DNA of 64,000 nucleotides from Chloroflexota bacterium (lineage in GTDB: Bacteria; Chloroflexota; Dormibacteria; Dormibacterales; Dormibacteraceae). Location: contig VBGR01000061.1 in NCBI GenBank assembly GCA_005880695.1, forward strand, positions 1-64,000, in the 5' to 3' direction. This document shows, piece by piece, positions 7,692 through 15,607 of the stretch. The position numbers and the translations under genes are program-made. The notes under the pieces are model-generated. The model was not told the DNA's origin, ran no database searches, and saw only the letters and a program-made list of their open reading frames with translations. Numbering within the stretch: the first letter of the stretch is position 1; each line of letters opens with the position of its first letter.

Positions 7692-8912
7692 TCAGAAGTA
7701 GGCTTCGGCGATCAACTCGGCGGCGTGCCTGACGGGAATGTCGCTCCGGCCGCGTGCCTTGAGACCGGCTTCGAGCTGCATCTGGCAGCCGGGGTTGGCG
7801 GTGACCACCTGCTCGGGAGAGACGGAGAGCACCGAGTCCATCTTCTCCTCCAGGATCCGGCGCGACATCTCCGGCTCCAGCGCGCTGTAGAGGCCGGCCG
7901 AGCCGCAGCAGATGTCCGCGTGCGGCATCTCGACCAGCTCGACGCCCGGAACCGACTGCAGGAGCTCGCGGGGCTGCCGCGTGATCCGCTGTGCGTGAGC
8001 CAGGTGGCAGGGGTCCTGGTAAGTCACCCGGGCCCTGACCTCCTGCCTGGGCGGTGGCATGCCCACCTCGGCCAGGAACTCGAAAAGGTCGCGCGTCCGT
8101 TCGCCAACCCCGCTGTAGAAGTCTTTGAGATGCGACGAGCAGCCGGCCGAGTTGACGACCAGGAAGTCGTAGTCATCGCCGGCGAAGACGCGCTCGTTGT
8201 GGTCGCGCAACCCGCGCGCAGACTTCAAGTCGCCGTTATGTGCGAAGAGGGCGCCGCAGCAGCGCTGGGCGGCGGGAAAGTGGACCTCGCAGCCCGCCAC
8301 CTGGAGGAGACGGACCGAGGCTTCGTGTGAGCGCGCGTACATGATCGGCATGACGCAGCCGGTGAGAAAAGCCACTTTGAAGCGCATCGGACCGAGGGCG
8401 CGCGCCACGTTACCGGCCGGCGGCGCGAATGGCTCGCTCAGCTTCGGCAGCTGGCGGCCCTGGGCGGAGAGCGAGGTGAGCCCGGTTGCTTGGGCGAGGC
8501 GCGTCAAGGCGCCGACCGCGCGCAGGCGTCCCGGATGCTTGAGGACCTGACGCATCACGATCGTCGCCGTCGTGCGCTTGGCATCGACCTTGCGGACACG
8601 CTCCAGCTCGGCGCGCCCGTGCTCGATGATCCGGCCATACGGCACGCCGCTGGGACAGACCGCCTCGCACGTCCGGCAGCCGAGGCAGAGGTCCAGGTGC
8701 CGGGCGAGGTCGCGGGTGAACGGCAGCCCGCCTCGGGTCCACTGCGTCATCAGGTAGAGGCGGCCGCGGGGCGACTCGGTCTCCAGTCCGGTCACGCGGT
8801 ACGTCGGGCAGTAGTTGAGGCAGAGTCCGCAGTGCACGCAGGTGGCGAGGTCGTCGTCGCTGGGCGCGTCCGGACCGTGGAAGACGGCGGCCCGCCGGAC
8901 GTCAATTGCCAT
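7692..8912 (-). CDS. glcF: Glycolate oxidase iron-sulfur subunit
   Basis: 406 aa. Two [4Fe-4S] motifs near the N-terminus (CVHCGLCLNYCP and CLGCRTCEAVCP) are followed by two CCG-type domains with CCGALFAH and CCGSAGLYS. This is the electron-transfer subunit that passes electrons from glycolate oxidation, carried out by GlcD/GlcE, to the respiratory chain. It is the last gene of the minus-strand glcD-glcE-glcF operon, separated from glcE by about 100 nt that contain a hairpin. A lactate-utilisation role is an alternative, but the three-subunit order is that of glycolate oxidase. Confidence 0.9.
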   Translation of the reverse strand: MAIDVRRAAVFHGPDAPSDDDLATCVHCGLCLNYCPTYRVTGLETESPRGRLYLMTQWTRGGLPFTRDLARHLDLCLGCRTCEAVCPSGVPYGRIIEHGRAELERVRKVDAKRTTATIVMRQVLKHPGRLRAVGALTRLAQATGLTSLSAQGRQLPKLSEPFAPPAGNVARALGPMRFKVAFLTGCVMPIMYARSHEASVRLLQVAGCEVHFPAAQRCCGALFAHNGDLKSARGLRDHNERVFAGDDYDFLVVNSAGCSSHLKDFYSGVGERTRDLFEFLAEVGMPPPRQEVRARVTYQDPCHLAHAQRITRQPRELLQSVPGVELVEMPHADICCGSAGLYSALEPEMSRRILEEKMDSVLSVSPEQVVTANPGCQMQLEAGLKARGRSDIPVRHAAELIAEAYF

Positions 8913-8961
8913 CAGACCCTCCGTCCGACCGCCGCGGCGAGAGATGCAGTCGCAAAGGGGT

Positions 8962-8984
8962 CCCCACCGATGAAGTCGGTGGGG
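8962..8984. promoter_or_regulatory. Perfect 8-bp hairpin in the glcE-glcF spacer
   Basis: CCCCACCG at 8962-8969 and CGGTGGGG at 8977-8984 form an 8-bp stem with a 7-nt loop, 50 nt upstream of glcF. It lies between two co-oriented genes of one operon, so it may tune relative expression, for example by transcript processing or attenuation. Confidence 0.4.
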
Positions 8985-9015
8985 TGAACCTCCGGCGCGG
9001 AGGTCGGATGGAGGG

Positions 9016-10134
9016 TCATACGAGGTAACGACCGGGGGAGAGGGTGCCGGCCGGGTCGAAGGCCCGTTTCACGCGGCGCATCAGGTCGATCGTCGCAGGT
9101 TGGCGGCCCCAGGCGCCGAGCTCGCTCTTCAGCGCCGACGGCGCGGCCAGCAGGACCGCCGAGCCGCCGGCGTCCTCCGCAGCCGCTCGGACAGCCGCGA
9201 CCTGGGCTGACTCGAAGTCGACCCAGTGGACGACGCCCACACCTGGGTGGGCCCACCAGCTGGCCGCCTCCGGCAGCGACTGGAGGACGTCGCGGAGCGC
9301 TTCCGGCGGCACCGCGACGCGCAGCCAGCGGCCAGCCCGACGGCGCGAGTGCTGCTGCCAGAAGTCGGCCTCGCCGACGGGCGCCCAGACCAGCTCGCGA
9401 ACCATCCGCCGCACGCCATCCTCGCTGCCCGCAAAGCGTGCTACGAGCCGGTGGCGGTCAGGCTCCCGGACGAGTTCGAGAGCGACGGGTGGGAGCTTCA
9501 GGTCGAGCGCCCGGCGGGCTTCGCGCCAGGCATCCGTCAGCTGAGGTTCGCTCGCCTCGACGGTCTCCTCGAAGAGCGGCCGCGGGAAGACCTTGAAGCT
9601 CGCTTCGGTGATCACGCCCAGTGACCCGAGCGCGCCGAAGTGGAGCTTGTTGAGGTCGTAGCCGGAGACGTTCTTCACCACCTTTCCGCCCGAACGGGCG
9701 AGCCGTCCGTCGGGCAGCGCGACCTGGAGGCCGACCAGGAATTCGCGGGGCGTTCCGTAGCGCTGCCGGAGCGGCCCCGACCAGGCCGTCGCGAGCAGGC
9801 CGCCGATCGTGTGCCCCGGGCTGGCGAACGGGTCGAGCGGCAAGAACTGGCGAGCCTTGCCGAGCTCCGCCTGGAGGGCTTCCAGGGTCACGCCCGCCTG
9901 GACCGTGGCCGTGAGGTCCTCTGGGCTCACCTCGACGATGCGGTCGAGCCCGGTGGTCACCAGTGCAAGGTCGAACCGGGCGGGCGGGTCGCCCATCCCG
10001 AGGGCGCGGCCGCCGCCGATAGGGATCACAGCCTGGCCTGCGCGCGACGCTTCGGACAGACACCCGGCGAGCTCCTCGGCGGTCTTGGGCTTTTCGACGG
10101 CCTTCGGTTTGAGGCCGTCGACGGTCACCACCAA
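9016..10134 (-). CDS. glcE: Glycolate oxidase FAD-binding subunit
   Basis: 372-aa protein of the FAD-linked PCMH oxidase fold. The N-terminal half holds the FAD-binding region (VIPIGGGRALGMG, then SPGHTIGGLLATAWSGPLRQRYG and GGKVVKNVSGYDL), which matches GlcE. It works with GlcD and GlcF to oxidise glycolate to glyoxylate. The start overlaps the 3' end of glcD by 10 nt. The product glyoxylate connects this operon with isocitrate lyase and allantoin breakdown in the same window. Confidence 0.9.
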   Translation of the reverse strand: MVVTVDGLKPKAVEKPKTAEELAGCLSEASRAGQAVIPIGGGRALGMGDPPARFDLALVTTGLDRIVEVSPEDLTATVQAGVTLEALQAELGKARQFLPLDPFASPGHTIGGLLATAWSGPLRQRYGTPREFLVGLQVALPDGRLARSGGKVVKNVSGYDLNKLHFGALGSLGVITEASFKVFPRPLFEETVEASEPQLTDAWREARRALDLKLPPVALELVREPDRHRLVARFAGSEDGVRRMVRELVWAPVGEADFWQQHSRRRAGRWLRVAVPPEALRDVLQSLPEAASWWAHPGVGVVHWVDFESAQVAAVRAAAEDAGGSAVLLAAPSALKSELGAWGRQPATIDLMRRVKRAFDPAGTLSPGRYLV

Positions 10135-11567
10135 CGAGCCTCGCTGGCCACTCCGCTGCGCGCGATCAGCTTCGGCTCGATCTGTCCTGCCGGCGGGAAG
10201 ATCTTGCCCGGATTGAGGCGTCCCGACGGATCGAGCACATCCTTCACCGCCTGCATGGCGGCGAGGTCGTCGGGTCCGAAGATCCAGGGCATGAAGGCAT
10301 TCTTCTCGAGCCCGATCCCGTGCTCGCCGGAGAGCGTCCCGCCGGCGTCGATGCAGGCTCGCAACATTTCCTCTCCCGCCTTCTCGACCTTCTTCATGAT
10401 TCCTTTCTCGCGGAGGTCGAAGAGGATGTTCGGGTGCAGGTTGCCGTCGCCCGCGTGGAAGACGTTGGCGACCGGCAGACGGTAGTGCTCGCCGATGCGG
10501 CCGACGTCCCGGAGGACCTCGGGCAGCTTCGTCCGCGGCACCACCCCGTCGTGCAGGTAGTAGTTGGGCTTGATGTGGCCAAGCGCGCCGATCGCGCCTT
10601 TGCGACCGGCCCAGAGCAGCTCCCGCTCGGCCGGGTCTTCCGCGACCCGGATCTCGAAGGCGTCGTCCGTCTCCAGGATCTGCTCGATCGCCGCGGTCAG
10701 CTCGCGGGCGCTCTCGGTCAGGCCGTCGACCTCGACCAGCAGCACCGCCCCGGCGCTCGTCGGATAGCCGGCCTTGTAGTGCGCCTCGACCGCGCCGATG
10801 GTGACCTTGTCCATCATCTCCAGCGCGGCCGGGACGATGCCGTGGCCGATCACGTCAGAGACGGCCTTGCTGGCGGATTCGATGCTCGGGAAGGCCGCCA
10901 TCAAGGTGCTGACCGCCTCCGGGGTGGGGAGGAGCTTGACGAGCAGCTTCGTGGTCACGGCCAGGGTTCCCTCCGAGCCGACCAGGAGGCCGAGCAGGTC
11001 GAGACCGGGCCGGTCGGGATCCTCGCCGCCCACCCAGTGCACGCTGCCGTCGGAGAGCACCACCTCCATCCCCAGGATGTGGTTGGTGGTCACGCCGTAA
11101 TAGAGGCAGTGCGGTCCGCCTGAGTTCTCGGCCGCGTTGCCGCCGATGGTGCAGGCCTTCTGGCTGGAGGGATCCGGCGCGTAAAAGAGGCCGTGCCGGG
11201 CGGCTTCGAGTCCGAGGTCGTAGTTCACCACGCCCGGCTCGACCAGGGCCGTGCGCCGTTTGGGGTCGATCTCGATGATGCGCCGGAGCCTGGCCAGCGA
11301 GAGAGCGAGCCCGCCGCGCAGCGTGACCGCACCGCCGGAAAGGCCAGTCCCGGCGCCGCGGGGAACCACCGGTAGCTGCTGCTCGGCGGCGATCTCCAGG
11401 ACGGCGGCCACCTCCTCCACATTGGCCGGGTAGACGATCGCGTCGGGCAGGGCGCCGGCGATCGAAGCGTCCCGTTCGAAGATCACCAGGTCGTAGGCGT
11501 CCCAGACGACGTGGTCCCGGCCGACCGCTCGGCACAGCTTTTCGAGGGTGCGGGGACCGAGCCCCAT
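10125..11567 (-). CDS. glcD: Glycolate oxidase catalytic subunit, FAD-linked oxidase
   Basis: 480-aa FAD-linked oxidase. The PCMH-type FAD domain contains VVPRGAGTGLSGGAV and CTIGGNAAENSGGPHCLYYG; the C-terminal cap carries HAGDGNLHPN and GEHGIGLEK, typical of GlcD and D-lactate dehydrogenases. Residues upstream of the ATG at 11567 are low-complexity and unlike the family, so 11567 is preferred. That ATG also makes an ATGA overlap with the preceding small gene. Confidence 0.93.
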   Translation of the reverse strand: MGLGPRTLEKLCRAVGRDHVVWDAYDLVIFERDASIAGALPDAIVYPANVEEVAAVLEIAAEQQLPVVPRGAGTGLSGGAVTLRGGLALSLARLRRIIEIDPKRRTALVEPGVVNYDLGLEAARHGLFYAPDPSSQKACTIGGNAAENSGGPHCLYYGVTTNHILGMEVVLSDGSVHWVGGEDPDRPGLDLLGLLVGSEGTLAVTTKLLVKLLPTPEAVSTLMAAFPSIESASKAVSDVIGHGIVPAALEMMDKVTIGAVEAHYKAGYPTSAGAVLLVEVDGLTESARELTAAIEQILETDDAFEIRVAEDPAERELLWAGRKGAIGALGHIKPNYYLHDGVVPRTKLPEVLRDVGRIGEHYRLPVANVFHAGDGNLHPNILFDLREKGIMKKVEKAGEEMLRACIDAGGTLSGEHGIGLEKNAFMPWIFGPDDLAAMQAVKDVLDPSGRLNPGKIFPPAGQIEPKLIARSGVASEARWW

Positions 11568-11902
11568 CAGCTGAGGGGCGCCTCGCGGCTCGGGTCGCGC
11601 TCGAAGGCGTCGAACCGGCGGGCAAAGGCCCCGGGCAGGCCAGGCGCTTCGACCGCGACCTTGTCGGGGAGCAGCTCCTGGAGCCAGGCCTCGCATTCGG
11701 CATCGGACGGCATCCGGTCCGAGCGTTCGAAGAGGACGTCGTAGATGCGGCTGTGCGGCGAGACCTGGATCGTGTACCAGACCGAGAGGCCATCCGGCGT
11801 GATGGAGCGGTGGCGCTCGTCTACTCGGCGGTTGACCGGGAGCTTGAGCGGCTTCGCCTCCGCTTCGGTACGCAAGCGCGCGGCCTCGCCAGGGACAGCC
11901 AT
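11567..11902 (-). CDS. Conserved-looking hypothetical protein upstream of glcD
   Basis: About 111 aa from ATG 11902 (an upstream ATG at 11989 is possible). It contains IYDVLFERSDRMPSDAE and an acidic AWLQELLP segment; it has no signal peptide or membrane helix. The stop overlaps the glcD start as ATGA, so it is likely cotranscribed and first in the glycolate oxidase operon. I do not recognise the family; a small accessory or regulatory protein is possible. Confidence 0.6.
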   Translation of the reverse strand: MAVPGEAARLRTEAEAKPLKLPVNRRVDERHRSITPDGLSVWYTIQVSPHSRIYDVLFERSDRMPSDAECEAWLQELLPDKVAVEAPGLPGAFARRFDAFERDPSREAPLS

Positions 11903-12013
11903 GGCGCGATGATACGTCCGAGCCCTTCGCGCCATATCGGCCTCATTAATGGTGATATCGAAATCGTCTATAGCGATCCCAATCGTCATTTAGATCGTTT
12001 ACCGTGGAGACAA
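11903..12013. promoter_or_regulatory. AT-richer divergent intergenic region
   Basis: This 111-nt spacer between the divergent glcD-operon leader gene and the glutaredoxin-like gene is noticeably less GC-rich than its surroundings and contains repeated ATCG words and TATAGC. It probably holds both promoters, but I cannot assign individual -35/-10 boxes. Confidence 0.35.
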
Positions 12014-12253
12014 GTGGAAGTACTCCTCTACGGCTGCAACGGCGACCCCGACTGCGAGGCGATGAAGGCCTTTCTGTCGAATCGCAGCATCGCCTACGAG
12101 ATGCGCTGCATCGACGCCGACGGGCACGCCCGCCAGGAGTGGGAGGACCTGGACGGCCAGGTCACGCCGGTCGTAGTCATCGACGGGAGCCGCATCGTGC
12201 GGGGGATGGACGGGACACGGATCGACCAGTTCATGGGGTCGGTCGGCTGCTAG
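12014..12253 (+). CDS. Glutaredoxin-like small thiol protein
   Basis: 79 aa with a glutaredoxin fold pattern: beta strand VEVLLYGC, then DPDCEAMKAFL (active-site region with only the second Cys of CxxC and another Cys five residues before it), and the cis-Pro segment VTPVVVIDG. It may act as a monothiol-type thiol-disulfide or arsenate-reductase-like protein. GTG 12014 is chosen because sequence upstream is not glutaredoxin-like. It stands alone between the divergent glc operon and the URO-D-like gene. Confidence 0.7.
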   Translation: MEVLLYGCNGDPDCEAMKAFLSNRSIAYEMRCIDADGHARQEWEDLDGQVTPVVVIDGSRIVRGMDGTRIDQFMGSVGC

Positions 12254-12307
12254 GACGCGGCTAGCTCTTCAGGAGCTGGTTGCGGTTCTCTGGCTACACT
12301 CGGGCTC

Positions 12308-13303
12308 GTGAACTCGCGTGCCCGGGTTGAGGCTGCGCTGGCCCAGCAACACCTGGATCGGCCCCCGGCGGCCGCCTGGGGTCACACCTATCGGGAGGAG
12401 TGGTCGCCGGAAGCGCTCGCCGGGGTGACCATCGCGCGCCAGCGCCGCTACGAGTGGGACTGGGTGAAATTCCAGCCGCGCGCCTCCTGTTTCGCCGAGG
12501 CATTCGGCGCCGAGTACGCAGCCTCCGGTCACTCATTGCGGGCACCGAAGTTGCTGCGGGCGCCGGTCCAGTCGCTCGAAGACTGGAAGCGCTTGCCGGC
12601 CGCGGACGCTTCGTCGCCCGCACTTGCTGACCAGGTCGAGTCGATCCGACTTGTCGCGCGTGAGCTCGGCCCTGACGTACCGGTCGTGCAGACCGTCTTC
12701 TCGCCGATCACCGTCGCCGGCTACCTGACCGGGCGGGATTCGCGCCGCGCGGTCCGCGAGCTGCGCCAGCACCCGGAGGTCGTGGGGCCGGCACTGGAAA
12801 GGATCGCGGCTGCCCTGGTCGACTTTACGCGTCGCTCGCTGGCGGCGGGCGCGGCCGGCATCTTCTACGCCATCTCCGGCTATGCCAGCGCCGACATGAT
12901 CAGGCGTGAGGACTATGAGTTTCTGCTGCTGCCCTACGACCGGCGCGTCCTCTCCGAGCTTTCGCGGGAGGCCTGGTTCAACATCGTCCATCTCTGCGGC
13001 TCCCACCTGCACTTCGAGCTCGCGAACGAGCTGCCCGCCCAGGTTGTCAGCTGGTCGGTCCACAACCAGGGCAACCCGTCCTTGCGGGACGGCAAGTCGC
13101 GCTCCGGCAGGCCGGTGATGGGCGGTGTCGCCCAGCGCACGACACTCGCGCGGGGCACGCCCGCGGAGGTCCGCCGGGAGGTCAAGGAGGCGATCAAGCA
13201 AACGGGTGGCGAAGGCCTCTTCGTGGCGCCCGGCTGCTCGGTCCCACCACGCTCCCGGCAGGCCAACCTGGAGGCCATGATGGAGGCGGCGCGGGCGGCA
13301 TGA
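12308..13303 (+). CDS. Uroporphyrinogen decarboxylase (URO-D) family protein
   Basis: 331-aa TIM-barrel protein starting at GTG 12308. It begins NSRARVEAALAQQHLDRPP, a typical opening of URO-D-like proteins, and has the segments VQTVFSPITVAGYLTG, NIVHLCGSHLHFELAN and GLFVAPGCSVPP. HemE-specific substrate arginines are not evident at the N-terminus, so it may be a non-haem member such as a corrinoid methyltransferase-like protein. It ends in an ATGA overlap with a VOC-family gene. Confidence 0.78.
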   Translation: MNSRARVEAALAQQHLDRPPAAAWGHTYREEWSPEALAGVTIARQRRYEWDWVKFQPRASCFAEAFGAEYAASGHSLRAPKLLRAPVQSLEDWKRLPAADASSPALADQVESIRLVARELGPDVPVVQTVFSPITVAGYLTGRDSRRAVRELRQHPEVVGPALERIAAALVDFTRRSLAAGAAGIFYAISGYASADMIRREDYEFLLLPYDRRVLSELSREAWFNIVHLCGSHLHFELANELPAQVVSWSVHNQGNPSLRDGKSRSGRPVMGGVAQRTTLARGTPAEVRREVKEAIKQTGGEGLFVAPGCSVPPRSRQANLEAMMEAARAA

Positions 13304-13728
13304 CCTCCCCGGTGGCGGGCCTCGCCGAGATCGTGCTCTGGGCTCGGGACATGGAGCGCAGCCTCGGCTTTTACCGCGACCTCTTCGGCCTCGAGCTGAT
13401 TTCCCCGCCCGACTTTCCGACCAAGTTCCTGCGCGCAGCCACGGGTCCTGGCGGGGTGCCGGAGATGATCGTCCTCTCGCAGCATCCCGACCGAGACGGC
13501 GCGTTCCCACGTGAGAAGCCGCTGCGCACGCTCCATCACCTCGCCTTCAACGTCGCGCCCGATCGTTACGAGTCGCTGCGCAGTTCCTGCGAAGCGGCCG
13601 GGCTCGAAGTCCGTACGGGCATCCACCCGGTTCTGAAGGGGGTCCGGACCTTCTACGTCGACGACCCGGACGGGAACGAGGTCGAATGCATATCTCCAGC
13701 CGAGCCTGGGGCGAAGACGCTTCCTTGA
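13300..13728 (+). CDS. VOC (glyoxalase/dioxygenase-like) family protein
   Basis: 142 aa with the beta-alpha-beta-beta-beta pattern of vicinal oxygen chelate proteins: AEIVLWARDMERSLGFYRDLFGLEL at the start, LHHLAFNV in the middle and FYVDDPDGNEVECI at the end. Likely metal ligands are His in LHHLAF and Glu in NEVECI. Substrate unknown. It is coupled to the URO-D-like gene by ATGA. Confidence 0.85.
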   Translation: MTSPVAGLAEIVLWARDMERSLGFYRDLFGLELISPPDFPTKFLRAATGPGGVPEMIVLSQHPDRDGAFPREKPLRTLHHLAFNVAPDRYESLRSSCEAAGLEVRTGIHPVLKGVRTFYVDDPDGNEVECISPAEPGAKTLP

Positions 13729-13973
13729 CCCGCGCCGGCCGCATCCCCGCGCCCTCCGACGAGGTCCTGATCCGGCTGGCTACCATCGCCACCCAGGTCG
13801 AGGACGCGCTCGCCTTCGACACCCAACCGCACCAGGCGCCCGTCGGCCTCAGGACGATCAAGAACGACAGGCGGCGTGCGATGGAGGCCATGCTGGTCCT
13901 GCTGGCCGACCCTGAGGTGCGCGATTACCTGGCCGAGCTGGAGCGGGCGGGCCTGCTGCCGGTCAAACGCTGA
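13725..13973 (+). CDS. Hypothetical 82-aa protein
   Basis: TTG 13725 overlaps the VOC gene stop as TTGA, the junction type used often in this window; ATG 13686 is an alternative. The sequence is mostly helical with VEDALAFDTQ and a C-terminal half RRRAMEAMLVLLADPEVRDYLAELERAGLLP. No known domain, signal peptide or membrane helix is seen. It is the last gene before the tRNA. Confidence 0.55.
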   Translation: MTRAGRIPAPSDEVLIRLATIATQVEDALAFDTQPHQAPVGLRTIKNDRRRAMEAMLVLLADPEVRDYLAELERAGLLPVKR

Positions 13974-14017
13974 ACTGGCTCCCGAGGTCGAGATAATCTC
14001 GCCGGAGGCGTAGCCGC

Positions 14018-14093
14018 GGGCCCGTAGCTCAGTCCGGCCTAGAGCAGGGAGCTCATAACTCCACGGTCGATGGTTCGAATCCATCCGGGCCCA
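14018..14093 (+). tRNA. tRNA with CAU anticodon (Met or lysidine-modified Ile2)
   Basis: A 7-bp acceptor stem GGGCCCG/CGGGCCC (14018-14024 and 14086-14092), D arm GCTC...GAGC, anticodon loop CTCATAA with CAT at 14054-14056, and T arm GATGG-TTCGAAT-CCATC. There is a G-A mismatch at the base of the anticodon stem. CCA is not fully encoded. The paired first base rules against initiator tRNA; elongator Met and Ile2 cannot be separated by eye. Confidence 0.92.
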
Positions 14094-14111
14094 CCCGCTT
14101 TTCTTGTGCAG

Positions 14112-14203
14112 CTTCGGCTGAGCGCGCCAAAAGGCCTTCGGCTGATGCACGTCAGATCTTCGGTTGATGCGCGACACCTACTTCGGTTGAGCCGCGACAC
14201 TCC
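14112..14203 (+). repeat. Four imperfect tandem repeats of about 23 nt
   Basis: Units beginning CTTCGGCTGA or CTTCGGTTGA occur at 14112, 14136, 14158 and 14181 and continue with GCGCG-, TGCACG-, TGCGCGACAC- and GCCGCGACAC-like tails. The block starts about 20 nt after the tRNA end. I see no gene in 14094-14334. Confidence 0.6.
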
Positions 14204-14334
14204 CGGGCCGGCGGCTGCGCCGGGGCGTAGACTGGCGAAGTTCTTGGTGCCGGCCCCTGCGCAGGATCCGGCGGCCGTTGCGTCACACGTCTCTGAAGGG
14301 CACCGACGTCCTGTTTGGTGAGTGGAGGTGGGCA

Positions 14335-14772
14335 ATGGACATCAAGGCTCTTGTGAACGAGGCAACGCAGGCCCTGAACGACCACGACCTCGAAAAGTTC
14401 GCGTCGCTGCATGACCCTAACGTTGAGTTCACCGAGCCGGGCAGAAAGGGCACTGGCCGGGAAGACTTCATGGCCACATTGAAGGTGCTGCACGCTGCAT
14501 TCCCGGACATGCGGTCGACCTTCGAAAATTTGCTAGTCGAGGGAGACAAGGCCTTCTTCGAGGCCAAACTGGATGGCACTCAAACTGGGGCCCTTCGGAT
14601 GCCGGGTGGACCGGAGATTCCACCCACGGGGAAGCAGGTCTCGATGCGGGCCGCCGTCTATGTCCAGGAGCGTGGCGACAAGATCGTCACGTCGCATCTT
14701 TTCCAAGACCGAATGGAGCTGATGGAGCAGCTGGGAATCATGCCCCAGGCTCCGGCATCCGCAAGAGGCTAA
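14335..14772 (+). CDS. SnoaL-like (NTF2-fold) ester cyclase family protein
   Basis: 145 aa. NTF2-like pattern: an N-terminal helix ALVNEATQALNDHDLEKFASLHDPNVEF, GREDFMATLKVLHAAFPDMR, and EIPPTGKQVSMRAAVYVQERGDKIVTSHLFQDRMELMEQLG, close to the polyketide-cyclase-like ester cyclase group. ATG 14335 has a good ribosome site (GGAGGTGG) upstream. Codon use is visibly less GC-biased than in neighbours, hinting at recent acquisition. Confidence 0.82.
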   Translation: MDIKALVNEATQALNDHDLEKFASLHDPNVEFTEPGRKGTGREDFMATLKVLHAAFPDMRSTFENLLVEGDKAFFEAKLDGTQTGALRMPGGPEIPPTGKQVSMRAAVYVQERGDKIVTSHLFQDRMELMEQLGIMPQAPASARG

Positions 14773-14871
14773 GAAACGACGAGCGACTGGCTGCGCGCTG
14801 GACAGCTTTAGCGGCGAGCATCGCGACGCGTCGGGGTGATCCGAACCAGGTGCTTGATGCACTCTCGAGTG

Positions 14872-15246
14872 ATGGACTCCGAGAGCCCCGGGGGGAAGTT
14901 GACGATCGGCTCGATAGTCATTCGCTGCTACGAGTTCGACAAGATGCTGGCCTTCTGGCAGGAGGCTCTTCATTACATCGCACGGCCGCCGGCCAAGGAC
15001 GGTTGGGTGATTCTTCGCGACCCGGAAGGGCAAGGGCCGAACGTCTCGTTGGACCAGTTTCCGGAGAGACGCACAGGTAGGAGGAGCCGGCTTCATCTCG
15101 ACCTCTACGCGGCCGACCAGGAAGGCGAGGTTGAGCGGCTGGTAACGCTCGGTGCGACGCGCTATCCGTGGAGGTACCGGCCGGGTGACGATTTCGTGGT
15201 CCTGGAAGACCCTGACGGCAACCTCTTCTGCGTGGTGCAGGCCTGA
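14872..15246 (+). CDS. VOC family protein
   Basis: 124 aa with glyoxalase-like pattern: LTIGSIVIRCYEFDKMLAF, WVILRDPEGQGPNVSLDQ, and the C-terminal VVLEDPDGNLFCVVQA. His in RLHLDLYA and the terminal acidic/hydrophobic segment are candidate metal-site positions. ATG 14872 is preferred; a GTG at 14836 is possible. Substrate unknown. Confidence 0.82.
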   Translation: MDSESPGGKLTIGSIVIRCYEFDKMLAFWQEALHYIARPPAKDGWVILRDPEGQGPNVSLDQFPERRTGRRSRLHLDLYAADQEGEVERLVTLGATRYPWRYRPGDDFVVLEDPDGNLFCVVQA

Positions 15247-15607
15247 TCGGCAGCCGACTGAGTTCCGACCCGCACTTCGGATTCGAAAGCGGATCGCTTG
15301 CGAAAGCGCCAGCGTGCCTCCTATCATCAGCGGTATCACCAGGTGGGGAGCGTTCTCGGCGGGGAAACGGGTGTGTCACATCGCGGGGTAGTCTGCTATC
15401 TGCGGTCACCTATTTCGGTGCAATCGCCATCTCGGCCACTGACGCGGTCTTCCGAACCGAATGAGGGCGACGACTAGCTAGGCAGACGGTTTGGGGTAGC
15501 GGAGGGGCCGGCTCTTCACCGGCCCCTTTGCATTTCAGCGCAGCGGCACCGCCAACCAACGGAGCGACCGGTCGCCTAAGCTGAGCGGCCACAGGGGAAG
15601 GACAAGG
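15247..15607. other. 361-nt gene-free stretch before the MFS operon
   Basis: No supported gene is seen. The stretch holds a strong terminator-like hairpin (15504-15526) and the ribosome site GGGGAAGG at 15594-15601 of the following MFS gene. I recognise no known RNA family in the rest. Confidence 0.5.
15504..15529 (+). terminator. Rho-independent-like terminator
   Basis: GGGGCCGG at 15504-15511 pairs perfectly with CCGGCCCC at 15519-15526 around a 7-nt loop and is followed by TTT. The position suits termination of the VOC/SnoaL transcript before the MFS operon. The T-tract is short. Confidence 0.6.

Noticed and set aside
14112-14203. CRISPR or rRNA fragment
   Set aside because: Repeats are imperfect and contiguous with no spacers; no rRNA motif seen.
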